From Augochlora pura (Eukaryota > Arthropoda > Insecta > Hymenoptera > Halictidae), in NCBI RefSeq assembly GCF_028453695.1, contig NC_135777.1, positions 13,009,714 to 13,073,713 of the forward strand: 64,000 bases of DNA, written 5' to 3'. Below, in pieces: positions 1 through 11,525 of the stretch (position 1 is its first letter; each line of letters starts with the position of its first letter). The position numbers were made by a program, and so were the translations under genes. The notes below the pieces were generated by a model that was given only the letters and a program-made list of their open reading frames with translations, searched no databases and had not been told where the DNA came from.

Positions 1-20
1 ATCAGAAGTCTGACTCAGTA

Positions 21-39
21 TTATAGTGCAAGGGATTAA
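21..39. mobile_element. Terminus of a TTAA miniature element
   Basis: The stretch TTATAGTGCAAGGGATTAA closely matches the right end of the complete element at 45,555-45,764 (TTATAGTGCAAAGGGTTAA). It ends in the TTAA typical of piggyBac-superfamily insertions. The rest of the element would lie upstream of the window, so only this end is visible. Assignment to piggyBac-like MITEs is inference from the TTAA and the CCCTTTGCA-type terminus. Confidence 0.45.
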
Positions 40-105
40 ATATCTGCAGCCGCTTTAGAGTTCTGTATAAACTGCAGTTTTATGAAATTTATAAAATGTA
101 TAGTA

Positions 106-398
106 TACAATAAAAATTATCATTTTTCTTATTATTTTATGGCGCTCGAAATGAAATTACTGACATTCTTCTCGATTTCGTTTGCTTCATTTTCGTTGCA
201 TGAAATCGGTAAGAATTTAAAGTCCCGAAATAATCCTATGAAAGATAATAACGAAATAAATGTTTGCCCGGCACCGTAAAAAAAGGTCTCGCAGTCATAG
301 CGCATAAAGAAACGTCTCTATTAAAAGTCGCCTCGTCCATCACGTGACCAAACATCCGGTAATTTACAAACAACGACGAAAAAGCACGAACTCTATTG
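106..398 (+). repeat. Copy 1 of a 293-bp segment duplicated across the assembly gap
   Basis: This segment is repeated at 524-816 at a constant offset of 418 bp with no indels and only about five substitutions. The low divergence and the gap between the copies fit two alleles of one locus placed side by side by the assembler. A real recent tandem duplication is the alternative. The small open frames inside are the same in both copies and look like nothing known. Confidence 0.9.
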
Positions 399-408
399 AC
401 CAATGTCG

Positions 409-423
409 CCCCCCCCCCCCCCC
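409..423 (+). repeat. Poly-C run abutting the gap
   Basis: Fifteen C in a row lead directly into the N gap. Homopolymer C/G of this length is a common reason for a contig to end. A longer C run sits at the equivalent place after copy 2. Confidence 0.9.
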
Positions 424-523
424 NNNNNNNNNNNNNNNNNNNNNNNNNNNNNNNNNNNNNNNNNNNNNNNNNNNNNNNNNNNNNNNNNNNNNNNNNNNNN
501 NNNNNNNNNNNNNNNNNNNNNNN
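424..523. other. Assembly gap of 100 N
   Basis: Exactly 100 undetermined bases, the conventional placeholder for a gap of unknown size. The sequence on either side is the same 293-bp segment, so the true gap may be zero or negative. Confidence 0.99.
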
Positions 524-816
524 TACAATAAAAATTATCATTTTTCTTATTATTTTATGGCGCTCGAAATAAAATTACTGACATTCTCCTCGATTTCGTT
601 TGCTTCATTTTCGTTGCACGAAATCGGTAAGAATTTAAAGTCTGGAAATAATCCTATGAAAGATAATAACGAAATAAATGTTTGCCCGGCACCGTAAAAA
701 AAGGTCTCGCAGTCATAGCGCATAAAGAAACGTCTCTATTAAAAGTCGCCTCGTCCATCACGTGACCAAACATCCGGTAATTTACAAACAACGACGAAAA
801 AGCACGAACTCTATTG
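524..816 (+). repeat. Copy 2 of the 293-bp duplicated segment
   Basis: This is the second copy of the segment at 106-398, starting at the first base after the gap. The two copies stop matching at the poly-C tract: copy 2 runs into C5-T-C19 and then unique sequence, while copy 1 has a short unmatched stretch before its C run. Confidence 0.9.
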
Positions 817-841
817 CCCCCTCCCCCCCCCCCCCCCCCCC
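817..841 (+). repeat. Poly-C tract (C5 T C19)
   Basis: An almost pure C run interrupted by one T. On the opposite strand it is a G run with G-quadruplex potential. Its length is probably not reliable. Confidence 0.9.
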
Positions 842-1582
842 ACTCGCTGTGTTCCGTGTCGACCAATCACGGCCATAAAGCTCGCCGGTTGAAGAAAAAG
901 GCCGGATGGGTAGTAAACGGAAAATCTAGAATTTCACGGTAACGTAACGAGGTACCCGGCCGGGAAAAGTACCTGTCACCAGTTACGGTCGGTATAAACA
1001 CCGGCGGATGTCTCTCGCATCTGGTCGGCACGTGGGTTTCCCTCAGGTGTTGCCCGAACATCCCAAAAACAGTTTCCCATTCGGACGACCACCTGACCAA
1101 CCCCCAGCCAGTGTCTCGCCGGGCCGCCCTTGGCCGTCCTCCGCAAGCGACCGGTGGATCTCAGGTGCGAGACACGGTCACCAACATGTGTTTCGTATTA
1201 GCAACGCAAAACCTTTCTCGGCCGGCCATTAAGCGCGCCAGATGATTCGTGAGAAAGCGGAGGTACACTTGCATCTGGCTTAAATCGTTTTATTGACGCC
1301 GGGTCCTGTGGGACGAAGGTGGAGCGCATGGAACCTCCCTATGAGCTCGCCCACCTTCTGCGAGCACGGTTTCGCAGAGGAACACCGAAAATCGTGTCCC
1401 GGAACAATAAAGTCGATCGGAATTGGTCCCGGACACACCGTCTCTTCCAAAGACCTTTCTTTTTCCTTGGAAAAGCTGGAATACTAACTGGCAGACTGTC
1501 TTCCGGTGCATCTAGCGCATCTTCCTGCAGATTCACACGTAAATGTACTTTTATATATCTGGTGAGCCTATATAGTCACCGT
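842..1582. other. CpG-rich unique DNA, no gene seen
   Basis: Overlapping open frames of 64-109 codons occur on both strands, but none resembles a known protein and none has convincing splice sites. I see no RNA gene or repeat here. Confidence 0.6.
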
Positions 1583-2146
1583 TTAACTCTTTGGGGCACG
1601 GTGCGATTAACTCTTTGCACTCGAGTGGTGACTCTGAAACACCACTAAAATTGTTCTATCACGACCAAAGATCATTTTTATATCAGAAAAATATTATATC
1701 AGATTTAAAAAATTGTTAAGTAGTAAAACTGTTGGCAGAAGTCACAACAGTCAATTTTGTATGCATAAAAGTGCACTTTGTTGTATAGAATGGAAATATT
1801 GCAAGCCAGGAAAATTATTTTGGATTTATAGTTAATATAGCTTCGAGTGCAAAGGATTCAAAATATCCCACTTCTCTAATGCACATTGTGGCACATTTTT
1901 ATACTCATCTCGTAGTATTGCAATAGCTAGCTACATATTTACGTTGTTCATTCATAAACCCACGTAGTGCGGTAGGACTATTTAAGGTCCATTCTATAAC
2001 AACAAATTCAGTTGAATTATTATTTGTTTAAGCTTTTATACGCTCACAATGAAAATATATTAATTTTGTTTAACTAAAAACACAACAAAATTTCTGTACA
2101 ACATGGGTCTACTTATTCTATAAAATCCTGTGACACAAAGAGTTAA
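1583..2146. mobile_element. TTAA-ended miniature inverted-repeat element (outer)
   Basis: The left end TTAACTCTTTGGGGCACGG (1583-1601) is matched in inverted orientation at 2128-2146 by a sequence whose complement starts TTAACTCTTTGTGTCACAG, 16 of 19 positions identical. Both ends start with TTAA, the duplicated target of piggyBac-superfamily elements. The 564-bp interior is AT-rich and has no open frame, so it would be non-autonomous. A second element with its own inverted ends lies inside at 1607-1860. Confidence 0.65.
1607..1860. mobile_element. Nested TTAA-type miniature element (inner)
   Basis: The left end TTAACTCTTTGCACTCGA (1607-1624) is matched inverted at 1843-1860 at 16 of 18 positions; the right-hand TTAA has decayed to TTCA. 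A short self-complementary stretch with GTGGTG and CACCAC arms follows the left end. The element is 254 bp and noncoding. It sits 6 bp inside the left terminal repeat of the outer element, so it looks like an insertion into that element or a composite of the two. Confidence 0.6.
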
Positions 2147-4436
2147 TGCAAATAAACTAGCACGTATTGGCTTGTATTAATGTCAAGATAATATATAAAT
2201 ATTTGTTGAGACTTCGACTGGTCTATATATCAACGGGATTGATTAGATTTAACTGTCTTTAGACAAAATTCAAGACTGCTGTTTGTTCAATTCAGTATCA
2301 ATTTATCGCACAAAAATAAAGTTCTCATTCACTGGATTTGTAATACTAATATAATAGCAATAATAGCATGCGAATGTGAGCATTCGAACTGTACAATGTC
2401 ACCTCGGAGTGATCAGGAAATGTTACAGATGAAAACAAGATTTAAAGAATAAAAATTCTTGTCATTTTACTTACAAATATTGAACGTTTAACGGTGGATA
2501 GGAAGGGGAAATTGCCGTCTAATTTACTGGCATAAAGACACAGAATCGATTGCGACTGCGATCCTTGTAAACTAACGACGATATGAACGGGCCACGGCCA
2601 CCCGCTGGAATCGTGTAAATATGGCCACCAGTCGAAACGGCAGGTAATTTCTAACTGGTCCTATTCAACTGTGTGGACAGACAATACCGGAAACGTCCGC
2701 GTTGTTTTCTTTACAACCGTGGAGCTGTATAATTTGAACGGTGTACCGGTGACCCCGATAATCCCAAATAAACGGCTAAGGGGGCCAGGGGGACGCTTGA
2801 CGCTTTAACACTATTTTCTCTGTAAATTTACCATTTTACGAACCGCTCACAAAAACCCGGACCTGGAATACAAACCGATCCGGTTACCTGCGGTATCGCA
2901 GAAATATCTAAATAAAGCGTCAAATAAATGGATTCGTTACCGTTCCATTCAATTTACGGATTATTTAATCTCGTTGCTCTCATTGCCAGCTCATTCGTTT
3001 CTTTGTAAGGTTGTACTTTGGAATTATTTTTCCTGAGTTTATTATTCAACTATTACACTTCCTTGTACGTGGTTTGCTTTTTCATTGTTTTTTAATTTTG
3101 CTATAATTATTCATTTATCGGTTTTACTCTTGCATCGTGATGCAAATTCTGTTGGTTCATTTCGAAAACACTGTTTAGAGGAGACACTTGTGTTAGAAAT
3201 ATACTAACGCATGTCGTTAGAATGTTTCTAATTTGCAATAGTAATTGTATCAATCTTTAAATGCAGAAAGTGCGAAATACAGCAATTAATACTTTGTTTC
3301 TTCCTATACTCGAATCAGATATTAATAACCACGTCATATACGGTATAGTCAAAATATTTAATTATAATATCAGTGTTATTTCTAAGTTAAGAAATATTTT
3401 GATATTTCTAAATACGGGATTTAAACAATTTCGTTGAAAAGCTAGCTGGGAAGCCTTTCAAGTGTGATTAGATTTAAATAGGAATCATGATGATTTTAAG
3501 ATCACTCGCGCACTTTTTCATTTCATGAAACTTGTACAAAGGCTATTAGAAAAATTGGTTATTGGCATAAGTCGCCAATAGATGTCGCATGTTTGTCACC
3601 AATGAGCAAACCTTTGAAGGCGAAGATTTTTGTATAATTAGAAAAATAAATAATCTATCTCGATGTCTTATTATATAAATAACGAAAATATGTTCGCAAC
3701 ATCTGTATCTAAAACAATTCAAAAGAATACGAAATTTTAAATTCTTATTAGAATCAGACTTGTATTTGATAAATTGAATTATTATATATTAAATTGAATA
3801 AATTGAAATATGAAAAGAATGAAATTTACTTCGCATCGCACAGAATGCAATTATTTGAAATGTTTAAAAAATAGTCCCAAGAAATTACAATAGGCAAGCT
3901 TCAGGAGAATGAAGCCTGCCACGATGAACGTTGGCATTTTTCGTAAATAACATGAAAAATTGATGTCGCGGTGGGTCCATCCAACAGTTTTTGCTCGCCC
4001 GGGGCAACGTTAATCGCGCGAACGATCCGTGTTTACCGTCGCCGGGGTAAACCGTGTCGTCGAGGATGACGAGAAGCCTCGCCGTAAGCCGCTGAAGGCT
4101 TAAGCGATAATTGTTTAGCTTGCACAGTTAAAGTTTCGCCGGAACTCCGCTAGTAGCCCGGATATTAGCCTTCGTTGGTTCCGTTTCTCATCCCTTTCCC
4201 GCCCGCCGATCTCTCTCTCCGCCGTCTCCGTAGACAGCGGCATCGGCGATAATACGTTTGTCCGCCGCGCCGTTCGAAATTAAACTCCGATTGCGACTTT
4301 CCCGACGCGGGGATTCCCCGGCCCGGGGATTTTATTAGTTTTAAACACGCGTTAAATAAAACGAGGCTAATCCCGGGCCTCGAGATCAGACCGTGGTTTA
4401 GAGACGGAGACGTTCTTCGGGACGAACCGGGATGGA
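2147..4436. other. AT-rich DNA, no gene seen
   Basis: Mostly AT-rich with frequent stops in all frames. A GC-rich pocket begins near 3,960 and reaches past 4,560. No open frame, RNA gene or clear repeat was recognised. Confidence 0.6.
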
Positions 4437-4453
4437 GGGGGGGGGGGGGGGGG
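4437..4453 (+). repeat. Poly-G run of 17
   Basis: Seventeen uninterrupted G. It is one of three G runs of 17 or more in the window, the others being at 7,394 and 28,470. All have G-quadruplex potential and uncertain true length. Confidence 0.95.
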
Positions 4454-5113
4454 CGAGACACCCTCGCCGGATCCCTTTTCCGTTCGGAGGGATTTCGCTC
4501 TGAAAACGCAAGATTTTCGTGAGCTCCGTGGAAACGGGGAGGCTCGCCAGTAAATTGTAGGTAAATCAGGAGATACTAGCCACTTCCGAAATTATATTGG
4601 CGGGACACTTCTCTTACCCTCTGTTTTTATCGCGACTCCACATCGATTTATTCCGCGCCCTGTACACAACGCTGAAAACCCTCGACTGCTCGTGTTGTAT
4701 CACAGTTTCTCTATCATTTCTTGTTTCAACATAACCTTAACGAAATTTTCCTCTGTCAGATTTATGAAAAATCGTTGAATAATTTCAACGATGGAACCAA
4801 AGAATTTTGTTTATTGTATGGATCCGTTTACTATTATTCATAGATTTTGATGACAGATGAATATGTTTCAATTCACAAACAATTTACATAAATAAATTCA
4901 ACAAAGTCGAATTTTAGTGATACGCCAAACTTTTAACTTTTAACATATAATAGAAGCAACACACAAGCTTTTCAATTCATACACGACAATCATTAATACA
5001 GTTTCGAATGACCATTCCATGGTGTTTCGGATCTAGGTAATCCTGACCATACACAATAAGGTTTATACAATGTTTTAAATAACCAGCTTATTAGAGTGTA
5101 ATTCATTGATTCC
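4454..5113. other. Mixed-composition DNA, no gene seen
   Basis: A GC-rich start fades into AT-rich DNA with no recognisable coding or RNA signal. Confidence 0.6.
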
Positions 5114-5252
5114 TGAAAACAAATGTCTACTTTCTCTTAGATTTTCATATCAATTATTATGTCTCTGCTGACATAACTCTTCTAAAAACGAATGTTTATT
5201 TTTCCTCATCCTTTCATATTAATTGTTATATCCTTCCATATGACAGGCTTGA
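5114..5252 (+). repeat. Diverged tandem duplication, about 69-bp unit
   Basis: Two adjacent units line up along most of their length. Shared landmarks are AAAACRAATGTYTA near each unit start and TTTCATATYAATTRTTAT in the middle, 69 bp apart. Most differences are transitions. No open frame is maintained. Confidence 0.65.
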
Positions 5253-5617
5253 AAAGATCATATTATAGTGCAGTTTCCAAAGACATTATTGTATTATTTT
5301 TGTTCACACGATTATATCATTAGTGTATGTCTTAATGAACACTATACGAGATTTGACGGAGAGGCAAACCGTTCGCTCACTCTCGCGAAACCGCTCGTTT
5401 CCCGCGATACAAGAGAAACTGATTTCTCTCTGCGGAATCGTTAGATCGATTCAATATTCCGATTTCGGTGAACCATCCGGTAAGGGTTGACGAATCCCCG
5501 TGGCACCGTCTCCGATATTAGTTCCTCGAATTCGAGGAGCGAGAGAAGTTAATGGCGTCGTTCAGGGCGGATCGTGATTCCGCAGAGAACGAGTCCTTTT
5601 TCTCTGCGAGTGCAGGG

Positions 5618-5695
5618 AAGAGAGAGAGAGAGAGAGGGAAGAGTGAGAGAGAGAAGAGTGAGAGAGAGAGAAGAGTGAGAGAGAGAATCGTGTTC
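5618..5695 (+). repeat. GA microsatellite with 17-18-bp higher-order units
   Basis: The GA tract is organised as repeated GAAGAGTGAGAGAGAGA-type units. Its translation gives runs of Glu-Arg-Ser, which explains a spurious open frame starting at 5,552. Confidence 0.9.
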
Positions 5696-7205
5696 CCGGA
5701 AGAAAGTAGCTCATTCGTAGCGGATCGACCCTACGTTTAATTAGGCAGCCTCTTTTCCGAGGTTGTCCCCAGGAGAGCGAAAAGAATCACGAGGCGAGAC
5801 CTCCGGTATTCTCCGTCTCGGGAAAGTCTTTCCCGGGCGTCACGCGGACCCTCTCAATCAGCGCGTGGATTACTCTTTTAATTCATTTTTTCTCCTTCCT
5901 CTCTCTCCTTTTTTTTCGAGCAACTCGGCCGATGTTCCGGCTGGTTCGATCGCAGACAAACGCGCTCGTTCCGATCTCCAATGAGACCCACGCCAAAGGG
6001 TGACTCTCCAAAAAGACCTGTAACGATTCGATAGAACATTGGGCATTTTTTCATGTAAATCAGACCACGGCACCAGCCTCGGAGTGATGGATTGTTTAAT
6101 TTCAGTCGACCGTCGACGCGGTGGACGCGCGCGATCTTTTTCCCCGTGGCGTAGTAGTCCGGGAGCGAAAATTTCTGACCAAAACGATTTTAGCGTTATT
6201 ACAAGGTTTATGATGATAGCGTTGCAAGTCATTGAATTCGTTTCGAGAGAGGCTGGAAGTTTACCAAATGAAAGTTATATATTAATATTTAAAAAATCAA
6301 AACGACTTTAATTATTTATAGCAAAAATTTTGTTGCCGAAATTTTGTATACTAAAATTTGTAGCAAAGTAAATACTGATCAACTTTTATTGAAAACATTT
6401 CCTTGTCAGATTATTGGAAATGCGTGAGAAATCGTTGGAAGTTTTAGTCCAAATGCAGTCCCTTTGGGCCGGTCAGAGAACGCTACAGTACTACGACCGT
6501 CTACTTGTTGAAATCCACACAGAATTCACATTTACAAATATTTCCACTCAATAGGTACAGGAACATATTAACTATAGAGTAATTTATATTTCATATAAAT
6601 GAGGTTCGATAGCTGTCACTTTTGATCAATTTTTTATGAGCTTTCTAAAAGTTCGAATTGGTAAAAACATTTTCTCTTTACGAGTGAAAACATTCTTATG
6701 ACATTTAATAATTGAAGTGTAATTGTCGATATGTATCAAAATGCACACTTTGTATCTGACATTATAAAGTGACTGATAAAAATAGTAATCACAGTTCCGA
6801 TTTGAAGATTTTCTCTTTACAACAATATATGGGCCCATGAAGTTATCCAAAATGAATATTGTATATTTTGAAGCAAAATATCAGTTCGAAAAAAATTTTT
6901 TTAGTGTAAAAATGGAGAAATTGATTGTCGGCCACAAATCGCCGCTTCCCGGACTACTGTGCAGTAAAAAGGAAAACAGGAGAAGTAACTTCGTTTCGTC
7001 CTCGATTCATTATTGCTTATCGGCTCCCCTTCGCGTTTCGAGCCGTCCGCCCTTCTTCCCGAATCGTGTCTCGGTTTATTCTCCCAACCCTCTGTTCCCG
7101 GGCGAATGAATGGCCATAAACGTAAACCGTGTTCTTTTAAGTGATGCGCGTTTAAAAAGATCGCCAGGCCATGTATGAGCGCCCGGGTTTTCAGGGAACC
7201 GTTCC
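5696..7205. other. Mixed DNA, no gene seen
   Basis: A GC-rich part (5,700-6,230) is followed by AT-rich DNA. Open frames of up to 120 codons overlap on opposite strands and match nothing known. A 15-bp triplet repeat lies at 6,324-6,368. Confidence 0.6.
6324..6368 (+). repeat. Three diverged 15-bp tandem units
   Basis: Three consecutive units share the core AAATTTTGT or AAATTTGTA. This is a small minisatellite of no evident function. Confidence 0.6.
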
Positions 7206-7233
7206 GCTCTCTCTCTCTCTCTCCCTCTCTCTT
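7206..7233 (+). repeat. CT microsatellite
   Basis: A short, slightly interrupted CT tract, one of about 14 GA/CT tracts in the window. Confidence 0.9.
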
Positions 7234-7393
7234 CGACGCCCACGCAACTCCCAGCTTCCTTCTCGCAATGTTTCTCTTTCTTCTGCCAGGTTCCCCGTCC
7301 TCGTTCCTCTCGGACGCGTTCTGGATCGAGTAAAAGCAGGGAGACTAAACGGTCCGGAGCTCGACTCGGTATAGGATCCGAGTCCTGGCTTTC

Positions 7394-7423
7394 GGGGGGG
7401 GGGGTGGGGGGGGGGGGGGGGGG
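7394..7423 (+). repeat. Poly-G tract (G11 T G18)
   Basis: Thirty bases with one interruption, the longest G tract in the window. On the minus strand it makes a proline run inside a spurious open frame (7,076-7,483). Confidence 0.95.
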
Positions 7424-9597
7424 TAGTTTAGACGAAGGCGTAGGGTAGGCTTCGCGCGGATAGTAATATTCTTGAACCCCCAAGAGAAGGCTTACTGCAA
7501 TAACCCCCGCGGCTCAAACTCAAAACCCACCGTTCACTCTGTGTATCTCTTTCGCCCCGTGCAGCCCCCGCCACCCTCCCCCCTCGTCTCACCGGAGCTG
7601 CTCCACCTCCTACACGTCCCCGGCTCGCTATAAATCTTAGCCACCTTTAAAGCGGACGAGCGGGACACGCGGCCCATCATCCCGCAGTCGGGAAAAAAGC
7701 TGCCGGAATTGCGAAGTCGGTTTTCCCGGCCTGACGGATCAATCGAGAGTCGTTCGCGAAACCGAAACCGGGATTTCGCGGAGATCGCCGAGCCCTTCGA
7801 CATGTCCGCCGAGATCTCCTGACCCTGTTCTTCCACTACTATCCACCTGCTTACGAATTTTCACACGGTTTTGGTTCCCTGTACTTCAAGCAAAGTGCGA
7901 AGTAGGTACACTATTTTTGATTACGTTTAAGCTAGAATTTGAATTGTAGGTTTTTAATCGCTTTGCTTGTATAATAGTGACAAGCTTTGTACAACTCTAG
8001 TATAATTGTTTAAAAACAATGGTTAGAATTGATATTAACAAGTGGTCATTCTCATACATTCTTGAAGTTACTTCTGTAGACATAGTATTTTGTATCGTGT
8101 TTAATGCGGCAGCAATTTATTTTACATTATGATGAAAAATTGAGTAATTAGGTGATGACGCATAATATTCAATACACTGGCATTTCACAGAGAAGTATAT
8201 ATCGCTTAAAATTAAATTACAGCTATGCAAACTTTGTTCTTTCACGTTTTGTTCCCGGGAGCCTATTTGTTTTATTCTTACAAGAAAAAATTCTTTTCTT
8301 TCAAGAAATGATGCTTCTGCTATGCCCAATATTTATAAAAGGGTCTATGAAAATGGCAAAATGCGTGAGACTCGTTTACGATGCTTTATAATTTCTTCCC
8401 TTTCATAGGACGCGGACTATAATTTCCATACGCAACTGATCCCATAAAAACAAAATTCAATAACAACCTGCTTATTGGGAGTAAGGGTGCTGCGATTACA
8501 GCCATTATGAAGCCACCAGAATATTATAATTTGTTAATAATATAATTTGTTCTAATAAAATCTCAGTTATGTGTGGATTCTGACGTAAAGAAATGCAAAA
8601 TACGACGATATTTTCGTCTGTTTGCATCTTGTAAATCTCAGCCGAATTTGCTGCTGTTCAACAACAAATTTTTTCGTGTGAGCAGATAATTGCATGACTG
8701 AGCACAAGCGGCGCACGGTAGTCAGTGTATCAGAGAAGTACAAGAATGATTACCGACTAGAATAGTCACTCGGTAGTCTATAATAAGTTTCCTTGTCCGT
8801 GGGTGAGCTAGAGTACACCAAGAAAGCCTGGCGAACGAGTTAACTCCAGTGATTCGCGGCTCGCCAAGCCCTACGTCGTTGAATTTCATAACCTCCGCCT
8901 CGTTTATCTCCTTACATACGATATGTATCTCGCTACATCGATCTGATAACGAGTTTACTGAGTGCTACCTCGTCTATCCGCTATCTAACCCGATCTACCG
9001 GCTGCGGACTACCAATGCGTCCAGCCTAATGTTATAATTTTCCTATGACCTCTCTACTCTCGCCCAACGAGCAAACTATACTCATTTTTCGAATCTCCTT
9101 CGAACGAACCCAAACAAATCTTCGTTGAAACTCATGAACAACTTGTCGTTCCTGGAACGTGCAGCAGGAAAGCTCGCCAATGGGAGCGGTTAGTGTAGAC
9201 GCATCACTATCTTTCGTAATTATTTCAGTCAGGTACGTGAACTCGTTTGTTCGTGTTGCATCTTCGGAGCTATCAGATGCGCGATTGCTTCCGTAATCTT
9301 ACATATCGAGCGAGGACTCAACTTGATTTTAACAAGTATATAGTTCTGTGTGTTATGAAGTAACTAGAAGTAATTAACCAGAAAGTCTCTTCCAATCGTG
9401 ATTAGTAGGAACATCATACGATATAGACAGCTGTGAATGAGGTGTGAGTGTAATGAATGAGTATGGTGAACGAGCGAGAATATCATGAATTCGGTTGTTG
9501 ATGAGATAACCCGTTAATGATAAAGATTAATAGATAAGGCAAATGCTAGTGATTTGAGAGTATAGTTAGATTACATGATAATTATAATAGTTGCAGT
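7424..9597. other. GC-rich then AT-rich DNA, no gene seen
   Basis: The block to 7,850 is GC-rich and stop-poor. The remainder is AT-rich to intermediate. I recognise no protein, tRNA or repeat in it. Confidence 0.6.
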
Positions 9598-9644
9598 AAT
9601 AAATATTGATAAGTAAGTAAATAAATATTGATAAGTAAATAATG
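9598..9644 (+). repeat. Tandem duplication of a 20-bp AT-rich unit
   Basis: The string AATAAATATTGATAAGTAA occurs twice in direct succession. No function is evident. Confidence 0.75.
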
Positions 9645-11039
9645 AATAGTAAGCGATTGTTCCGTCAATACTTGGTCGACTTAACAGAACAGAGAATCTA
9701 TCGGATACTAAAAATAATCAGGAACATTGTGATCGATCGTTGATGTTCTGCCCGAGATTACCAATCCATCGGTTCCCCGCGATACAAAAGAAAGGAAGCG
9801 CGAAGCCCGCAACGAGATCCGAGAGACATACAATTAAACACCGAATAAGAAAAGTAATAATTTCAGCGCGGCTCCGGGCCCGTTTTAAACGCGCTCTATA
9901 TACAACAATAAAATTTCAGGAATGAAAATAAGAGCAATCGGTAGAAAGCTCCTTTGCGCCGGGTACTCTAGCTCCGGGAAGAGAGAAGAGGGCACCTCCT
10001 CCTCGAAATTAGTAGGAGCTGATCGAGGGGTAGAAAAAAAATTGGTGGCAATAAAAATAAATTACATGCATCGTAACGCCCGGTAGTACCGTCGGGAGAG
10101 CTCGCAGGCATCCATCCTGCTTGCATACTTCGGGTCCTGATTAAAATTGGGGTGCGGTGGGAGAGAAGAAGCGATCGGTTCGCCCCGGGCCTCGCTCCTA
10201 TGGGAGAGACTGTCGTTCTCGGGCTCCTCTCTCCCCCATGCCCGCTTTCTTTTCCTCCTTTTGCCCTCGCCGTAGTGTAGAAGACCATAGACGCCGCTCG
10301 CGTTCTCTTCATTTTCGAATTAACCGCCTCGGCTCTTAACACGGTGCCTGTTTGCCGCGTTTATCAACGCGTCGCTCGTCCGCGCCTCCAAACATTCCTT
10401 GTCTTCAGCATCTTCGATCGCGTCACGCGCATCTCGACGATTTTTATCACGAGCAACCCTTGATTAACCTCTTAGGCACGGCTGAACTTCGCGCGGGGCT
10501 GTTTCTCTGTGCGGCAGACTTCGGCGCGAATTACGCGTAAACGATACTTCGCTGCAGTGTATGGCGGATAATGCTGTTCTCATCGCCAGCACATCAAATT
10601 ATATATATTATATATTATTATATGTAAAACTGTATACTATATATAATATTATTTATATTATATATTACTATACACATAGTTAAAAAATTATTTAAATTAT
10701 AATTTTTCTTGAAGATATGATACATATACTTTAACTTTAATAATTAATAACTCAATCGCATATGATATATTTTAAAGTATGAAACCTCTGCGAAAGTCGC
10801 AACATAAAGAGTAACATTCAGGTGACATTTCTATTGTTCAGAGTGTTGATCCAATTGCTCGATTCATTCTTCGAGAGCATGCTATTTGTGTTGTAAAAAG
10901 TTGAGAAGGAGAACTACTTAGGACACAAGATACAAATATATATTTAGTCTATTTGAATGTACATGTAACAATAATATTAGAACTCTGATTAATTGATCTC
11001 TGTCTTTTTTGTCGCGCAATCCTTATTCTCTTAACTCAC
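9645..11039. other. No gene seen; AT palindromic patch
   Basis: A GC-rich block (9,920-10,560) gives overlapping opposite-strand open frames of no known type. A patch at about 10,599-10,675 is made of interleaved TATATTA and ATATAAT strings with strong self-complementarity. Confidence 0.6.
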
Positions 11040-11123
11040 TCCCTCTTTCTGTCCCTCTTTCTCTCTTTTTCTCTCACTCTCTCTCTCTCTCTCTCTTTCT
11101 CTCTCTGTCTCTCTCTCTGTCTT
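11040..11123 (+). repeat. CT-rich microsatellite
   Basis: An interrupted CT tract. It produces a Ser-Leu-rich spurious open frame. Confidence 0.9.
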
Positions 11124-11420
11124 CATCTACGTTCCGAACTATTACCAGTATTGTATGCAAGTCGATCACTTCACCACAAAAGGTTTCTTACACTCATACC
11201 ACGCTTGTTCTTCTTAGTAACTGGCATTCATACAAATCACACGCAATTATCGAGCATACCACGGTATTTGCATTCCTCAACTGTCATACCATCGTACAGT
11301 CTAATTGTCAATCACGCTCGCGCATGACTCATACCGGTCCGCATCTTCTCATATTCCATAAAACTGAAAAACAAGCATCACAGAGATAGTCTAACACTTT
11401 TTCACTGTTAATTAGAATAT

Positions 11421-11525
11421 TTATCCCTTTGCACTATTCTTTATCAACAGGTTTTCTATATCATGAAAAGTGCAAACATAAAATTAATCTAGCCATTTTT
11501 GTGTTTCGTTAACACTTTGACAGCA
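11421..11525. mobile_element. Possible decayed TTAA-element ends
   Basis: TTATCCCTTTGCACTATT at 11,421 resembles the right end of the 45,555-45,764 element, with TTAA changed to TTAT. A further TTAACACTTTGA string starts near 11,509. No matching inverted partners were found, so this is a weak call for decayed termini. Confidence 0.25.

Noticed and set aside
4691..4703. miR-2 family-like TATCACAG
   Set aside because: Only the seed matches; the rest differs and there is no hairpin of the right size.
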